DNA of 64,000 nucleotides, from assembly GCF_000400715.1 (NCBI RefSeq), contig NZ_KE007351.1, positions 62,001-126,000 on the forward strand, written 5' to 3'. Under the pieces are notes generated by a model that saw only the letters and a program-made list of their open reading frames with translations, ran no database searches and was not told the origin of the DNA. A program made the translations under genes and the position numbers. Source of the DNA: Acinetobacter genomosp. 15BJ (GTDB lineage: Bacteria; Pseudomonadota; Gammaproteobacteria; Pseudomonadales; Moraxellaceae). This document shows, in pieces, positions 16,716 to 26,646 of the stretch (positions within the stretch are counted from its first letter, which is position 1; every line of letters begins with the position of its first letter).

Positions 16716-18152
16716 TTAGAGTACCTCATCTCCAGCGAGCTGAATTTTAGTATCTGCAATGGCATGCATAAATTGCTGATAATCATCTAAATTACGAGCC
16801 TCATACTGTAGCGCATACTCCTGCAGCACCTTGATAATGGTATCACCCTCACCTAAATATCCTCTTAAAACATCTGCATTACCTGCTTTGGCGTGTGCAT
16901 GTGCCAAAGCCAAACCACAACTATCTGCGTACCCCTCGAAGAACGTATCATCCATGCCTGCCAAATCAATAGATACTTTCATATCACGTAATTGACGGAC
17001 CAAATAGTGTTGTTGTTGCGCACTTGAATATCCCAAGAAAATATCACTGGCTGCTTGCATGAGTTGCTGACCATAGACCACTCGCTCACCTTCATGTCGG
17101 GCTTTCTGTAAAAACAGTGGACTTAAAATCGAAGGATTAGCCTCCTTCATTTGTAAAATCAAAGGTTCACGATCTGCATCTTCAAACAAAGCGATTGCAG
17201 AACGAGTCCCGACACTGCCTACACCAACTACTTTTAAAGCCACGTCAGTACATTGATAACGATCAAATAAAACTTGGCGATCATATTTCAGTGTGCTGCG
17301 ATAACTCTCAAAAAATGTATCGATTCCTTCACTAAATGGCTCACCTGTTTGAGGGTGCCAAAGTAAAGGTTCATCCTCAATAAAATGGCGAAACCCTGTT
17401 GCTTCATCCTGTTGAGTCAATTTCGGTAAAATCGAAGAACTATCACGACGTGATGCGGTGCTGACTTTTTTTTCTAATTTTTTACGGACTTTTTGATTTT
17501 CAGTTTTTTCCAATAGTGTACTGGCATCAATTTTTTCATACCAAGTTTGCAAAGGAGACAATATGATTTGTTGTTCTAAATGAGTAACATAGGCAGTCAG
17601 CATACGCTGAATTGCTTTTAAACCAACTTCCTCACCCAAATCAATGTCTTTCGCGGCAATCACAAAACTCGTGACCAAACGCTTGAGATCCCATTCAAAT
17701 GGTGCAACCAGCGTTTCATCAAAGTCGTTGATACCAAATAACAGATTACGTTCTGGGCTGGCAAATCCGCCAAAGTTACTCAAATGGCAATCGCCACAAA
17801 TCTGTTGGAATAGACCTGAATTGCACTGCTCCCAAACTTGATCAAATAACATCAGGGCTGGCATGCCACGATAGAAGGTAAACGGAGATACACTCATACG
17901 CTTAGCACGAATTGGTTTTAGCCGTTCCAAGCGCCCCTCATTACTCCAATCGTAAAGGGTTAAAGCTGTAATATCTTTTGGACGTTCTGATAACTGTGCC
18001 AGTTGTTCACGTGGAATTTTTTTCCGTTGTGCTTTCCCCAATGCAACGCCTTCGCTTTTGGTCAGCAACTTGCCCTGATAGCGGTGTCGTGTCAGATCAA
18101 TACTTTGTTCTGCCCACAGTTGTTTTGGTAATTTAATATGTGGTTTTGACAT
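16716..18152 (-). CDS. DUF2252 family protein
   Basis: 478 residues. It has the conserved DUF2252 core, a kinase-like arrangement: FYRGMPALMLFD near residue 95, CGDCHLSNFGGFASPERNLLFGINDFDE split over ~120-150, WDLKRLVTSF, and a later VVGVGSVGTRS segment. DUF2252 is distantly related to aminoglycoside-phosphotransferase-type folds, but its substrate is unknown. No signal peptide is visible. It stands alone on the minus strand, with no sign of a shared operon with the HAD gene 140 bp away. Confidence 0.85.
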   Translation of the reverse strand: MSKPHIKLPKQLWAEQSIDLTRHRYQGKLLTKSEGVALGKAQRKKIPREQLAQLSERPKDITALTLYDWSNEGRLERLKPIRAKRMSVSPFTFYRGMPALMLFDQVWEQCNSGLFQQICGDCHLSNFGGFASPERNLLFGINDFDETLVAPFEWDLKRLVTSFVIAAKDIDLGEEVGLKAIQRMLTAYVTHLEQQIILSPLQTWYEKIDASTLLEKTENQKVRKKLEKKVSTASRRDSSSILPKLTQQDEATGFRHFIEDEPLLWHPQTGEPFSEGIDTFFESYRSTLKYDRQVLFDRYQCTDVALKVVGVGSVGTRSAIALFEDADREPLILQMKEANPSILSPLFLQKARHEGERVVYGQQLMQAASDIFLGYSSAQQQHYLVRQLRDMKVSIDLAGMDDTFFEGYADSCGLALAHAHAKAGNADVLRGYLGEGDTIIKVLQEYALQYEARNLDDYQQFMHAIADTKIQLAGDEVL

Positions 18153-18292
18153 AACACCCCCGAATCACTTCTGTAGTGTTATAGCAATAAACTGAAGCGA
18201 TCAGCTTAGTATTTTTGTTTTTTAATTCTTCTTGATCAAAGGCTAAATACTCCTAATCCTAAGCTGAAGTATTTGGCCGTTCTACATGAATC

Positions 18293-18943
18293 TTATATTG
18301 ACCAGTCTTGAATGTCCCAAGCTTGTTCCTGCGCTAGCTTTTCTAAACGGGCATCTGGATTGACTGCGATCGCATGGGTGGCATATTCAAGCAAGAAACG
18401 ATCATTAATTGAATCAGAATACGCCCATGACTCGGTCACTGATCGGCCAGCCAACCATTGATCCAGACGCGCGAGCTTGCCTTTTTGATAGCAAGGAATG
18501 CCTTTCACCTTGCCCGTATATTGTCCATCAACCACTTCCGCATTGGTGGCAATAATTTCAGTAATGCCAAATTCACGGAAAATCGGTGCAGTAATAAAAT
18601 CGCTGGTCGCCGTAATCCCAACCAGCGCATGTCCAAGATCCTGATGTCTTTTAATCGCCTCAAAGCCTTTAGGTCGCATCTGCGGACGGATAACTTTCTG
18701 CATAAATAACTGATGTAACTCAGTTAAATAATGATTATCGTGTTTGGTCAGAAATTGAAAGACAAACTCATTATAGGCAATTGGATCAAGTTGTCCTGCC
18801 TTATAGTCTTCATAAAACTTATCATTCATTTGACGATGATGAACTGGATCAACCAAACCTTCATTGACCAAAAACTCCCCCCAAGAGTGGTCAGAGTCAG
18901 TATTTAACAGGGTATGATCTAAATCAAACAAAGCCAATTGCAT
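18293..18943 (-). CDS. HAD-IB family phosphatase (SerB-like)
   Basis: 216 residues. The nucleophile motif FDLDHTLLN gives Asp7 and Asp9. Later motifs include the GITATSDFI segment and WAYSDSINDRFLLEYATHAIAVNPD, carrying the terminal aspartates. This is the HAD-IB layout used by phosphoserine-phosphatase-like enzymes; the substrate is not identifiable. It is divergent from rppH across ~180 bp. Confidence 0.88.
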   Translation of the reverse strand: MQLALFDLDHTLLNTDSDHSWGEFLVNEGLVDPVHHRQMNDKFYEDYKAGQLDPIAYNEFVFQFLTKHDNHYLTELHQLFMQKVIRPQMRPKGFEAIKRHQDLGHALVGITATSDFITAPIFREFGITEIIATNAEVVDGQYTGKVKGIPCYQKGKLARLDQWLAGRSVTESWAYSDSINDRFLLEYATHAIAVNPDARLEKLAQEQAWDIQDWSI

Positions 18944-19125
18944 AGAATTTCTCGTTTAAACTGAAAATTAAGAAAAAAAATGTAAATCTATCACCGCTAG
19001 TCGATAGAAATTCGTTAAGATCATAGCAATTTTAAACATTTTACTTTGACCTTTCTCGAGTTGGGCAAAAGAGTGACTGTCCCCGAGATCAAAGTCAACG
19101 ATATAGACAAAATTTAGGTAGCCAA

Positions 19126-19602
19126 ATGATCGACTCAGAAGGTTTCCGACCCAACGTCGGGATCATTTTGGCAAACGATGACGGACAAGTTTTATGGGCA
19201 AAACGCATTGGTCACAATGCTTGGCAATTTCCACAAGGAGGAATCCAATTTGGAGAAACCCCTGAACAGGCACTTTTTCGTGAACTGAGAGAAGAAGTCG
19301 GTTTATTGCCCGAACACGTCCAAATTATAGCGCAAACAAAAGGTTGGCTGCGTTATCGTTTGCCACATCGGTACATTCGGTCAGATTCAGATCCGGTATG
19401 TATTGGACAAAAGCAGAAATGGTTTTTACTGAAGCTAACGGCCTCGCCGCATCATATTCAGTTAAACCTATCAGACCCACCCGAATTCGATGAATGGCAA
19501 TGGGTGAGTTACTGGTACCCATTGGGTCAAGTGGTCAACTTCAAACGCGATGTTTACCGTAAAGCTATGATGGAATTATGTTTACAACTACCTCAGCGCT
19601 AA
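19126..19602 (+). CDS. rppH: RNA pyrophosphohydrolase (Nudix)
   Basis: 158 residues. RppH removes pyrophosphate from 5'-triphosphate mRNA and so triggers RNase E-dependent decay. The Nudix box spans Gly38 to Leu60 (GGIQFGETPEQALFREL then REEVGL) with all consensus residues. The N-terminal FRPNVGIIL and WQFPQGG are also typical. It is followed 93 bp later by ptsP, the usual gammaproteobacterial order. rne, the downstream decay enzyme, lies 12 kb away in the same window. Confidence 0.97.
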   Translation: MIDSEGFRPNVGIILANDDGQVLWAKRIGHNAWQFPQGGIQFGETPEQALFRELREEVGLLPEHVQIIAQTKGWLRYRLPHRYIRSDSDPVCIGQKQKWFLLKLTASPHHIQLNLSDPPEFDEWQWVSYWYPLGQVVNFKRDVYRKAMMELCLQLPQR

Positions 19603-19695
19603 TTGTCATGAAATCATCATTTTAAGCAATGATTTTTGGCAACAGAGCTGTTATAACTAGGCCTATAACGATTCAATAAATTGGAGTAAACATCC

Positions 19696-21990
19696 ATGTC
19701 AAACATGCAACTCGACACGCTTAGACGCATTGTGCAAGAAATCAATGCGTCCGTCAGTTTGCATGATTCCTTGGACATTATGGTCAATCATGTGGCCGAT
19801 GCCATGCATGTGGATGTCTGTTCAATTTATTTATTGGACGAGCGTAATCGTCGTTATGTGCTGATGGCGTCTAAAGGATTAAAACCAGAGGCGGTTGGCA
19901 CTGTATCGCTCAGTGTTGGCGAGGGTTTGGTTGGCTTGGTCGGTCAACGTGAAGAAATCGTCAACTTAGACAATGCACCTAAACATGAGCGATTCGCCTA
20001 TTTACCTGAAACAGGTGAAGAGCTGTTCAACTCCTTCCTTGGCGTTCCAGTGATGTATCGCCGCAAGGTAATGGGTGTGTTGGTTGTTCAAAATAAAGAG
20101 TCTCAAGACTTTAGCGAAGCCGCTGAATCATTCTTGGTCACACTTTGTGCACAGCTCTCAGGTGTGATTGCCCATGCACATGCTGTGGGAAATATTGATG
20201 TGTTCCGTAAACCCAGCAATGGCCCGAGCTATAAAACCTTCCAAGGGGTATCAGGTGCAGGTGGTGTGGCCCTAGGTCGTGCCATTGTACTCTACCCTCC
20301 TGCTGACCTTGCTGCGATTCCAGATCGCGAAGCCGAAAACATCAGTGATGAATTAGAATTACTCGATCAAGCCATTGCAGCAGTTCGTCTTGAGATTCAA
20401 TCCCTAGATGAAAAAATGCAAGATTCACTCATGTCGGAAGAACGTGCCTTATTTAGCGTGTTTTTACGTATGTTAGATGAAAATGCGCTACCGAGTGAAA
20501 TCAAAGACCATATTCGTGCTGGCAGTTGGGCACAGGGTGCAGTACGCAAAGTCATCGACAAACATGTCGCGTTATTTGCACAAATGGAAGATGACTACCT
20601 GCGTGAACGTGTTTCTGATCTGAAAGATCTTGGGCGCCGAATCTTGGCTTGCTTGCAAGAAAACGATACCAGTCATCGTGAACTCAGCCCAGACAGTATT
20701 CTGATTGGCGAAGAGATCAGCACGGCAGCCTTGGTGGAATTGCCCGTGGATAATATTGCAGCGATTGTGACGTCTGAAGGCGCCGCCAACTCACATATGG
20801 TGATTGTTGCACGTGCCTTGGGCATTCCAACTGTGGTGGGGGTAACCGAGTTACCCATCACCACACTAGATGATATCGAAATGATTGTGGATGCCTATCA
20901 AGGACGTGTCTTCGTCAATCCACCGCGTCGTCTACGTCAACGTTATAAAGAAGTGCAAAAAGAAGAAGAGCAAATCGCCAAAGATTTGAAGCAATACGAA
21001 ACCAAAGATGCCATTACCCCTGATGGCGTGTCGATTCCTTTATTCGTCAATACCGGTTTAATGATTGATGTGGTGCGTGGTGTACAACGAGGTGCCAAAG
21101 GTGTTGGTTTATATCGTAGTGAAATTCCATTCATGTTACGTGAGCGCTTCCCTGGCGAAGAAGAACAACGCGCCATCTATCGCCAACAATTAAGCCATTT
21201 TGCCAACAAGCCTGTGATTATGCGCACCCTCGATATTGGTGCGGATAAAGACTTACCGTATTTCAGTATTGAAGAAGAAAATTCAGCCTTGGGTTGGCGT
21301 GGCATACGCTTTACCCTTGATCATCCTGAAATTTTCTCTGCACAAATTCGTGCCATGCTCAAAGCCAGTATTGGTTTAAATAATTTGCATATCTTATTAC
21401 CAATGGTGACCAGTGTCAGTGAAGTGGAAGAAGTACTGTATCTGTTAGAACGTGACTGGATTGCGGTACAAGAAGAAGAGCAAGTCAAAATCACCAAACC
21501 TAAAATCGGGATTATGGTTGAAGTACCAAGTGTACTTTTACAGATCGATGAATTTGCTGAACTGGTTGATTTCTTCTCGGTGGGCTCAAACGACTTAACT
21601 CAGTATTTACTGGCTGTAGATCGGAATAACCCGCATGTGGCCAACGTCTATTCGCATTTCCATCCATCGGTACTACGTGCGCTAAAACGTTTGGTTCAAG
21701 ACTGTCATATCCATCAAAAACCAGTCAGCGTCTGTGGTGAAATGGCGGGCGATCCACTGTCTGCAATTTTATTGATGGCGATGGGTTTTAACACCCTTTC
21801 AATGAGTTCAAGCAATATTCTCAGAGTACGCAAAGCGATTTGTCATGTCCCAATGACTGATGCAAAAAAACTGTTGGATGATGTGCTGCAAATGAACAAC
21901 CCACTGGTTATTAAAAGTTGGCTTGAACATTATTTCAAAACGCATGGTCTTGCCGATATGGTCAAATCCAATCGTATGCTCAATGTCTAA
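19696..21990 (+). CDS. ptsP: phosphoenolpyruvate-protein phosphotransferase of the nitrogen PTS (EI-Ntr)
   Basis: 764 residues. An N-terminal GAF domain (~1-160) distinguishes it from the sugar PTS enzyme I. Then come the HPr-binding domain, the phosphohistidine domain with EGAANSHMVIVARALGIPT (His367), and the PEP-binding barrel (~420-740) with LYRSEIPFML, GWRGIRFTL and SVGSNDLTQYLLAVDR. It takes phosphate from PEP to begin the regulatory nitrogen PTS. GGAG lies 9 nt before the ATG. It ends at a bidirectional terminator. Confidence 0.96.
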   Translation: MSNMQLDTLRRIVQEINASVSLHDSLDIMVNHVADAMHVDVCSIYLLDERNRRYVLMASKGLKPEAVGTVSLSVGEGLVGLVGQREEIVNLDNAPKHERFAYLPETGEELFNSFLGVPVMYRRKVMGVLVVQNKESQDFSEAAESFLVTLCAQLSGVIAHAHAVGNIDVFRKPSNGPSYKTFQGVSGAGGVALGRAIVLYPPADLAAIPDREAENISDELELLDQAIAAVRLEIQSLDEKMQDSLMSEERALFSVFLRMLDENALPSEIKDHIRAGSWAQGAVRKVIDKHVALFAQMEDDYLRERVSDLKDLGRRILACLQENDTSHRELSPDSILIGEEISTAALVELPVDNIAAIVTSEGAANSHMVIVARALGIPTVVGVTELPITTLDDIEMIVDAYQGRVFVNPPRRLRQRYKEVQKEEEQIAKDLKQYETKDAITPDGVSIPLFVNTGLMIDVVRGVQRGAKGVGLYRSEIPFMLRERFPGEEEQRAIYRQQLSHFANKPVIMRTLDIGADKDLPYFSIEEENSALGWRGIRFTLDHPEIFSAQIRAMLKASIGLNNLHILLPMVTSVSEVEEVLYLLERDWIAVQEEEQVKITKPKIGIMVEVPSVLLQIDEFAELVDFFSVGSNDLTQYLLAVDRNNPHVANVYSHFHPSVLRALKRLVQDCHIHQKPVSVCGEMAGDPLSAILLMAMGFNTLSMSSSNILRVRKAICHVPMTDAKKLLDDVLQMNNPLVIKSWLEHYFKTHGLADMVKSNRMLNV

Positions 21991-22020
21991 ACTAGACATT
22001 TCAATATAAGACCAAGCATA

Positions 22021-22056
22021 AAAAAGGGCGATACTTTCAACAAGATCGCCCTTTTT
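22021..22056. terminator. bidirectional terminator after ptsP
   Basis: AAAAAGGGCGAT pairs with ATCGCCCTTTTT across a 13-nt loop. A-run and T-run allow use from both sides; the flanking genes converge. Confidence 0.9.
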
Positions 22057-22068
22057 CAATACATATGC

Positions 22069-22518
22069 TTATTTTACTGAGCGCAGGTAAATCTGCTGTT
22101 TACCGCCATTCAATGTCACGTTCGGAAATTTACGATCATAATCAATCACAATCGCATCTTTGCCAGTTAAATTCTTGGCATCTGATTCCCAAGTCACGTA
22201 GTATTTGATTTTAGCATCATCCCGAACTGAGGGTTGAAGAAGCTTACGGTGATCCGCAGGCACAGTAAAATCAACCGCAAATGGGACCTGAGAGATTTGA
22301 ACTTTCTTCTGCTGAATCAAAGTCGCTGGAACATCTGCGATCTGACTGTCCACTGCATATAAGCTTACTGTACCCTGTTGTTGCGTTACCGCATAATTTC
22401 CTTGTCCAACAAACTCAACCTTCAAGGAATTTGCTTTAGTCTCATCTTTTTGTGGCATGGAAGTACAACCTGCTAAAACAGTTAAAGACAACCCGAAACT
22501 CAATGCTAACTTTTTCAT
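22069..22518 (-). CDS. YbaY/YscW-family lipoprotein
   Basis: 149 residues from the ATG at 22518 (MKKLALSFGLS), which has GAAGAG upstream; the open frame runs 14 codons further. The lipobox is LAGC (Cys ~18). The mature part is a single beta-rich domain with the pattern of YbaY-type lipoproteins: GTVSLYAVDSQIADVPATLI, QVPFAVDFTVPAD and VTWESDAKNLTG. That family is outer-membrane associated and of unclear function. It stands alone behind the shared terminator. Confidence 0.75.
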   Translation of the reverse strand: MKKLALSFGLSLTVLAGCTSMPQKDETKANSLKVEFVGQGNYAVTQQQGTVSLYAVDSQIADVPATLIQQKKVQISQVPFAVDFTVPADHRKLLQPSVRDDAKIKYYVTWESDAKNLTGKDAIVIDYDRKFPNVTLNGGKQQIYLRSVK

Positions 22519-23149
22519 TTTTTTAATCTCTTCAAAGATAAGCACAAAATAACATAGCAAGCGTAAAAATATTAAGGGTTTACATATTTACTACTGAGCA
22601 TCTGCTTTTAGATAACAAGAAAACTATACTGAATAAATTCAGTCGTTTTAACAGTGCTCACTGAGTAAATTAATCAATTTTAAGACACATCAAAAACCAT
22701 GAAAGAAATCAATCTAGGACTTTTTACATAACTCCAACAGGTAAAACAGTCCCTTTTATACAAGAACTAATATCTTCCTCACTTTTCAAAACAAACACTA
22801 GATTCAATTTCAACTAAAACCAAGTAAAGCAGTAAGTCTTTATTTTTTCGTTATCTTTTATCTTTTTTTAACAAATCTAACATTCAAAAAAGCGCAGTTC
22901 ATGTTTAAGATTTAGACAGCTTCAATCGAATAAAGCATTTATGACATCAACTTTAATCCATTGGAAAAAAAGCTTTCATCAACCTAGAGTAAAAATACAA
23001 AGGATGTGAACTTGATCATTATAAATCGCACTTAGGCATCCGAAGTTTCGATACCCAATTTGCGCATGAGACAGTTAAACATTCATATCTTTGAACGGTC
23101 AAACAGTTGAGGTGACCTCACTCACGGGTCATCTTGATGGAGATAGAAC
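22519..23149. other. long A/T-rich non-coding gap upstream of catalase
   Basis: No convincing ORF, RNA gene or recognised regulator site is visible in this ~630-bp interval. Near the catalase start there is a 13-bp palindrome (TGAGGT-G-ACCTCA, 23108-23120) in the likely leader. An OxyR or other stress operator would be expected in a gap of this kind, but I cannot point to one. Confidence 0.5.
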
Positions 23150-24670
23150 ATGAGCCAAGACGATAAAAAATGTCCTTATAGCCACTTAACTACTGACTTC
23201 GGCGCACCTGTCGTCGACAACCAAAATAGTATGACCGCAGGTGCTAGAGGACCATTATTAGCCCAAGATTTATGGCTGAATGAAAAACTTGCCAACTTTG
23301 TCCGTGAAGTGATTCCTGAGCGCCGTATGCATGCTAAAGGCTCAGGTGCATTTGGTACATTCACCGTAACCCATGATATTACTCAATATACCCGCGCTAA
23401 AATTTTTAGCGAAATCGGTAAAAAAACTGAAATGTTTGCACGCTTTACCACAGTTGCAGGTGAACGTGGTGCAGCAGATGCCGAACGAGACATCCGTGGT
23501 TTTGCTTTAAAATTTTATACTGAAGAGGGTAACTGGGACATGGTCGGGAACAATACCCCTGTGTTCTTCTTACGTGATCCACGTAAATTCCCAGATTTAA
23601 ACAAAGCGGTAAAACGCGATCCTAAAACCAACATGCGTAGTGCAACCAACAACTGGGATTTCTGGACATTACTTCCAGAAGCATTACATCAAGTGACCAT
23701 CGTCATGTCTGATCGTGGTATCCCTTCAAGCTACCGCCATATGCATGGTTTTAGTAGCCATACTTATAGTTTTATTAATGCTGCCAATGAGCGTTTCTGG
23801 GTGAAATTCCACTTTAGAACGCAACAAGGGATTAAAAACTTAACCGATGCAGAAGCTGGCGAATTGGTGGGTCAAGATCGTGAAAGTCATCAGCGTGATT
23901 TATTTGATGCGATTGAACGTCAAGACTACCCAAAATGGACGCTTTTTGTACAAATCATGCCAGAGCAAGATGCAGAGAAAGTTCCGTACCACCCATTCGA
24001 TTTAACCAAAGTGTGGCCTCACGGCGACTACCCATTGATTGAAGTTGGTGAATTTGAACTAAATCGCAATTCAGAAAACTTCTTCTTGGATGTTGAACAA
24101 TCTGCTTTCGCACCAAGCAACTTGGTACCAGGTATCAGTGTTTCACCAGACCGTATGTTACAAGCGCGTTTGTTTAACTACGCGGATGCTCAACGCTACC
24201 GTCTCGGTGTGAACTACCAACAAATTCCAGTCAATGCCGCACGTTGCCCTGTACACAGTAATCACCGTGATGGCCAAGGCCGTACCGATGCCAACTATGG
24301 TGGCTTACCACATTATGAGCCAAACAGCTTCGGTCAATGGCAAGAGCAGCCTCAGTACAAAGAGCCTCCATTGAAAATTAATGGCGATGCCGATTTTTGG
24401 GATTATCGTGAAGATGACAATGACTATTTCAGCCAACCACGTGCGTTGTTTGAATTGATGACACCTGAACAACAACAAGCACTGTTTGGTAATACTGCAC
24501 GTGCGATGGGTGATGCTTTAGACTTCATCAAGTATCGCCACATCCGTAACTGCTATGCTTGCCATCCAGCTTATGGTGAAGGTGTTGCTACTGCACTAGG
24601 GCTTACTGTTGCAGATGCTCAGGCAGCACGTGAAACCGATCCAGCCCGTCATTTACCAAGCTTTCTGTAA
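23150..24670 (+). CDS. katA: monofunctional heme catalase (small-subunit clade)
   Basis: 506 residues, the small-subunit class that converts H2O2 to water and oxygen. The catalytic His61 lies in ERRMHAKGSGAFG and Asn134 in MVGNNTPVFFLRD. The proximal heme ligand Tyr344 is in RLFNYADAQRYRLG. There is no signal peptide. Near the C-terminus, NCYACHPAYG contains a chance CxxCH (Cys468-His472) where other catalases read NCxKADPAYG. GGAG lies 9 nt before the ATG. The gene is monocistronic, with a ~630-bp upstream gap and its own terminator. Confidence 0.95.
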   Translation: MSQDDKKCPYSHLTTDFGAPVVDNQNSMTAGARGPLLAQDLWLNEKLANFVREVIPERRMHAKGSGAFGTFTVTHDITQYTRAKIFSEIGKKTEMFARFTTVAGERGAADAERDIRGFALKFYTEEGNWDMVGNNTPVFFLRDPRKFPDLNKAVKRDPKTNMRSATNNWDFWTLLPEALHQVTIVMSDRGIPSSYRHMHGFSSHTYSFINAANERFWVKFHFRTQQGIKNLTDAEAGELVGQDRESHQRDLFDAIERQDYPKWTLFVQIMPEQDAEKVPYHPFDLTKVWPHGDYPLIEVGEFELNRNSENFFLDVEQSAFAPSNLVPGISVSPDRMLQARLFNYADAQRYRLGVNYQQIPVNAARCPVHSNHRDGQGRTDANYGGLPHYEPNSFGQWQEQPQYKEPPLKINGDADFWDYREDDNDYFSQPRALFELMTPEQQQALFGNTARAMGDALDFIKYRHIRNCYACHPAYGEGVATALGLTVADAQAARETDPARHLPSFL

Positions 24671-24688
24671 ACCTTAAATATTGAAATA

Positions 24689-24716
24689 AAAAGCCATCCG
24701 AGGATGGCTTTTTTTA
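24689..24716 (+). terminator. intrinsic terminator after catalase
   Basis: AAAGCCATCC-GA-GGATGGCTTT followed by a T-run, 18 bp after the stop codon. Confidence 0.92.
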
Positions 24717-24762
24717 TGGAATTGGGTGACAATTTATTCAAAACAACATCAGAAAAATAACC

Positions 24763-25197
24763 ATGCCAAAACCATTACAGCAACTGATTCAAACCAATAA
24801 CATCATCTTGTTTGATGCAGAGTGTGTGCTGTGCTCAGCTTGGGCTGATTTTATGATTAAACATGATGTTGAGTATCTGTTCAAACTGGTCTCTGTTCAA
24901 TCCAATATTGGACAGCAACTCCTCGCCTATTGCCATCTCCCTACTGATCATTTTGAAACAATGGTCTTACTGGAAAATGGTCAATGTTATACCGAATCGA
25001 CCGCCTTTCTACGCATCGTTCAACGTCTAGATTCCCCTTACGCCAGTTTAAAATATGCGCGTATTATTCCTAAACTGATACGTGATTTTGCTTATCGTCG
25101 TATTGCGTTCAATCGTTATCGCCTATTTGGTAAAACCGAACAATGCTACCGAGTGACACCTGAAACTCAGCAGCACTTTCTATTGGATGAGATCTGA
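24763..25197 (+). CDS. DCC-family thiol-disulfide oxidoreductase (DUF393)
   Basis: 144 residues. The family-defining motif DxxCxxC is present as FDAECVLCSAW (Asp18, Cys21, Cys24), with the later GQCYTESTAFLRI and AYRRIAFNRYRLFG segments. The fold is thioredoxin-like; the electron partner is unknown. It ends 2 bp before the DoxX-like membrane gene. DCC and DoxX-like genes are commonly paired, which suggests a membrane redox unit. Confidence 0.88.
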   Translation: MPKPLQQLIQTNNIILFDAECVLCSAWADFMIKHDVEYLFKLVSVQSNIGQQLLAYCHLPTDHFETMVLLENGQCYTESTAFLRIVQRLDSPYASLKYARIIPKLIRDFAYRRIAFNRYRLFGKTEQCYRVTPETQQHFLLDEI

Positions 25198-25199
25198 AC

Positions 25200-25607
25200 A
25201 TGAATAGCCTGAATCAGACGATTCAACAGATCTTAAGGTTTTGTCAGTTAATTATTGCAGTACTTTGGATTTATCAGGGGTTGATTCCCAAGTTAATTTT
25301 TCAGGTACAAGATGAGCAATATGTTTGGCAGCAACTCAATGTGCCTACGTCTTATATTGCATGGATGATTTCACTGTCGGGCATTGCCGAAATCATTTTT
25401 GGTAGTTTGTTTTTATTTTTAACTTACAAGTCTTTGCATTGGCTCAACATGATCAGCCTGATTGGGCTATTTATTTTCGTTTTGTGTATTTATCCCAATC
25501 AGATCTATCAAGCCTTTAATCCTGTGGTCATGAATATTGCTCTTGCGAGCCTTTCTGTGATTTCACTGTGGTGTATCAACGCACTACAAAATGCTAAGCA
25601 CGAATAA
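25200..25607 (+). CDS. DoxX-like membrane protein
   Basis: 135 residues with four predicted membrane helices (IIAVLWIYQGLIPKLIF, AWMISLSGIAEIIFGSLFLFL, HWLNMISLIGLFIFVLCI, VVMNIALASLSVISLW). The pattern, with the conserved 'YQGLIPK' in helix 1, fits the DoxX-like family. It is tightly coupled to the DCC gene (2-bp gap). Its last 14 bases overlap the 3' end of the convergent hydrolase gene. Confidence 0.8.
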   Translation: MNSLNQTIQQILRFCQLIIAVLWIYQGLIPKLIFQVQDEQYVWQQLNVPTSYIAWMISLSGIAEIIFGSLFLFLTYKSLHWLNMISLIGLFIFVLCIYPNQIYQAFNPVVMNIALASLSVISLWCINALQNAKHE

Positions 25608-26646
25608 AGTGCCCTTCACGAATGCAATAAAACGGGTTCACCAATTTCGAAGATGATTTCATGGCTTGCTGCAGTTCATGCTCAGGCGCATCACGATCTT
25701 CATCGGTCAGTTGAAAGGTTCGATAATGAATCGCCAAAGAACGGTGAGCATGTAAATCTAAATGAGCATGAAATGCGTCCTGTGGGTTCATATGCACATA
25801 GCGCATCAGCATGCGTGGTTCGTAAGCACCTATCGGCAATAACGCCACACGTGCATCACCATAACGCTCATGGATCTGTTTAAAGTGTGTGGAATAGCCC
25901 GTATCCCCAGCAAAGAAACAATGCCCTGTTTTAGCAAGCAAGGAAAAACCACCCCACAGTGCTCTATTTTGATCACGCACTCCACGCCCAGAAGTATGCT
26001 GTGCAGGTGTATAAGCGATCTTCAACTCATCATGAAATGGAATCTCCTGCCACCAATCCATTTCAATCACATGTAAGTGCTTTGGCAGATAATAGCCATT
26101 GCCTAAGCCCGTATAAATTGGCATTTCGAATTTCTGATGTAACCATTCTAAAGTCGCCAAATCCATATGATCATAATGATTGTGGCTTAACAAGACCCCA
26201 TGAATGGTTGGAAGATGTTCTAGGGCAATGCCAGCAGGACAAACACGTTGTGGACCATTGCCCTGTTTGGGACTGACATATTCACACCAAACTGGATCGG
26301 TTAAAAAGTTATAAGGACCGATTTGAATGAGAACCGTTGCATGACCCACAAACCAGATTTGCCAATCATTCATATCTGCATGCGGACGGTTCTGTGGAAG
26401 TTCCAACATGTGATTCCGCATATTCCATTCATGCGAACGATCTACCGTCCACGTCGATGATTTACGTGTCGCCAGCCATTTGAGTAAACCTTTACGATCA
26501 AATGATGTTAAGGGTTTCTGTAAATTATAAAAACGGTCAATGCCACAATGATCAGAAGCCTCATGTGGAAAAGGAGGTTTCCCCCAAGTATGGCTCAAGC
26601 AAGATTGTGTCGGCAATTGGTAGGTTAATGTCGGCTTATCTTTCAT
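25594..26646 (-). CDS. NAPE-PLD/UlaG-like metallo-beta-lactamase hydrolase
   Basis: 350 residues. The metal site is visible as HNHYDHMD (~residue 155), a PAQHTSGR histidine, and FFAGDTGYS. An N-terminal extension with RPHADMNDWQIWFVGHATVLIQIG and the ALWGGFSLL segment match N-acyl-phosphatidylethanolamine phospholipase D-like proteins of this superfamily, which bind two zinc ions. No signal peptide is visible. It overlaps the DoxX-like gene tail-to-tail by 14 bp. The ~390-bp gap on its 5' side (26647-27039) holds no ORF I trust. Confidence 0.85.
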   Translation of the reverse strand: MKDKPTLTYQLPTQSCLSHTWGKPPFPHEASDHCGIDRFYNLQKPLTSFDRKGLLKWLATRKSSTWTVDRSHEWNMRNHMLELPQNRPHADMNDWQIWFVGHATVLIQIGPYNFLTDPVWCEYVSPKQGNGPQRVCPAGIALEHLPTIHGVLLSHNHYDHMDLATLEWLHQKFEMPIYTGLGNGYYLPKHLHVIEMDWWQEIPFHDELKIAYTPAQHTSGRGVRDQNRALWGGFSLLAKTGHCFFAGDTGYSTHFKQIHERYGDARVALLPIGAYEPRMLMRYVHMNPQDAFHAHLDLHAHRSLAIHYRTFQLTDEDRDAPEHELQQAMKSSSKLVNPFYCIREGHFIRA

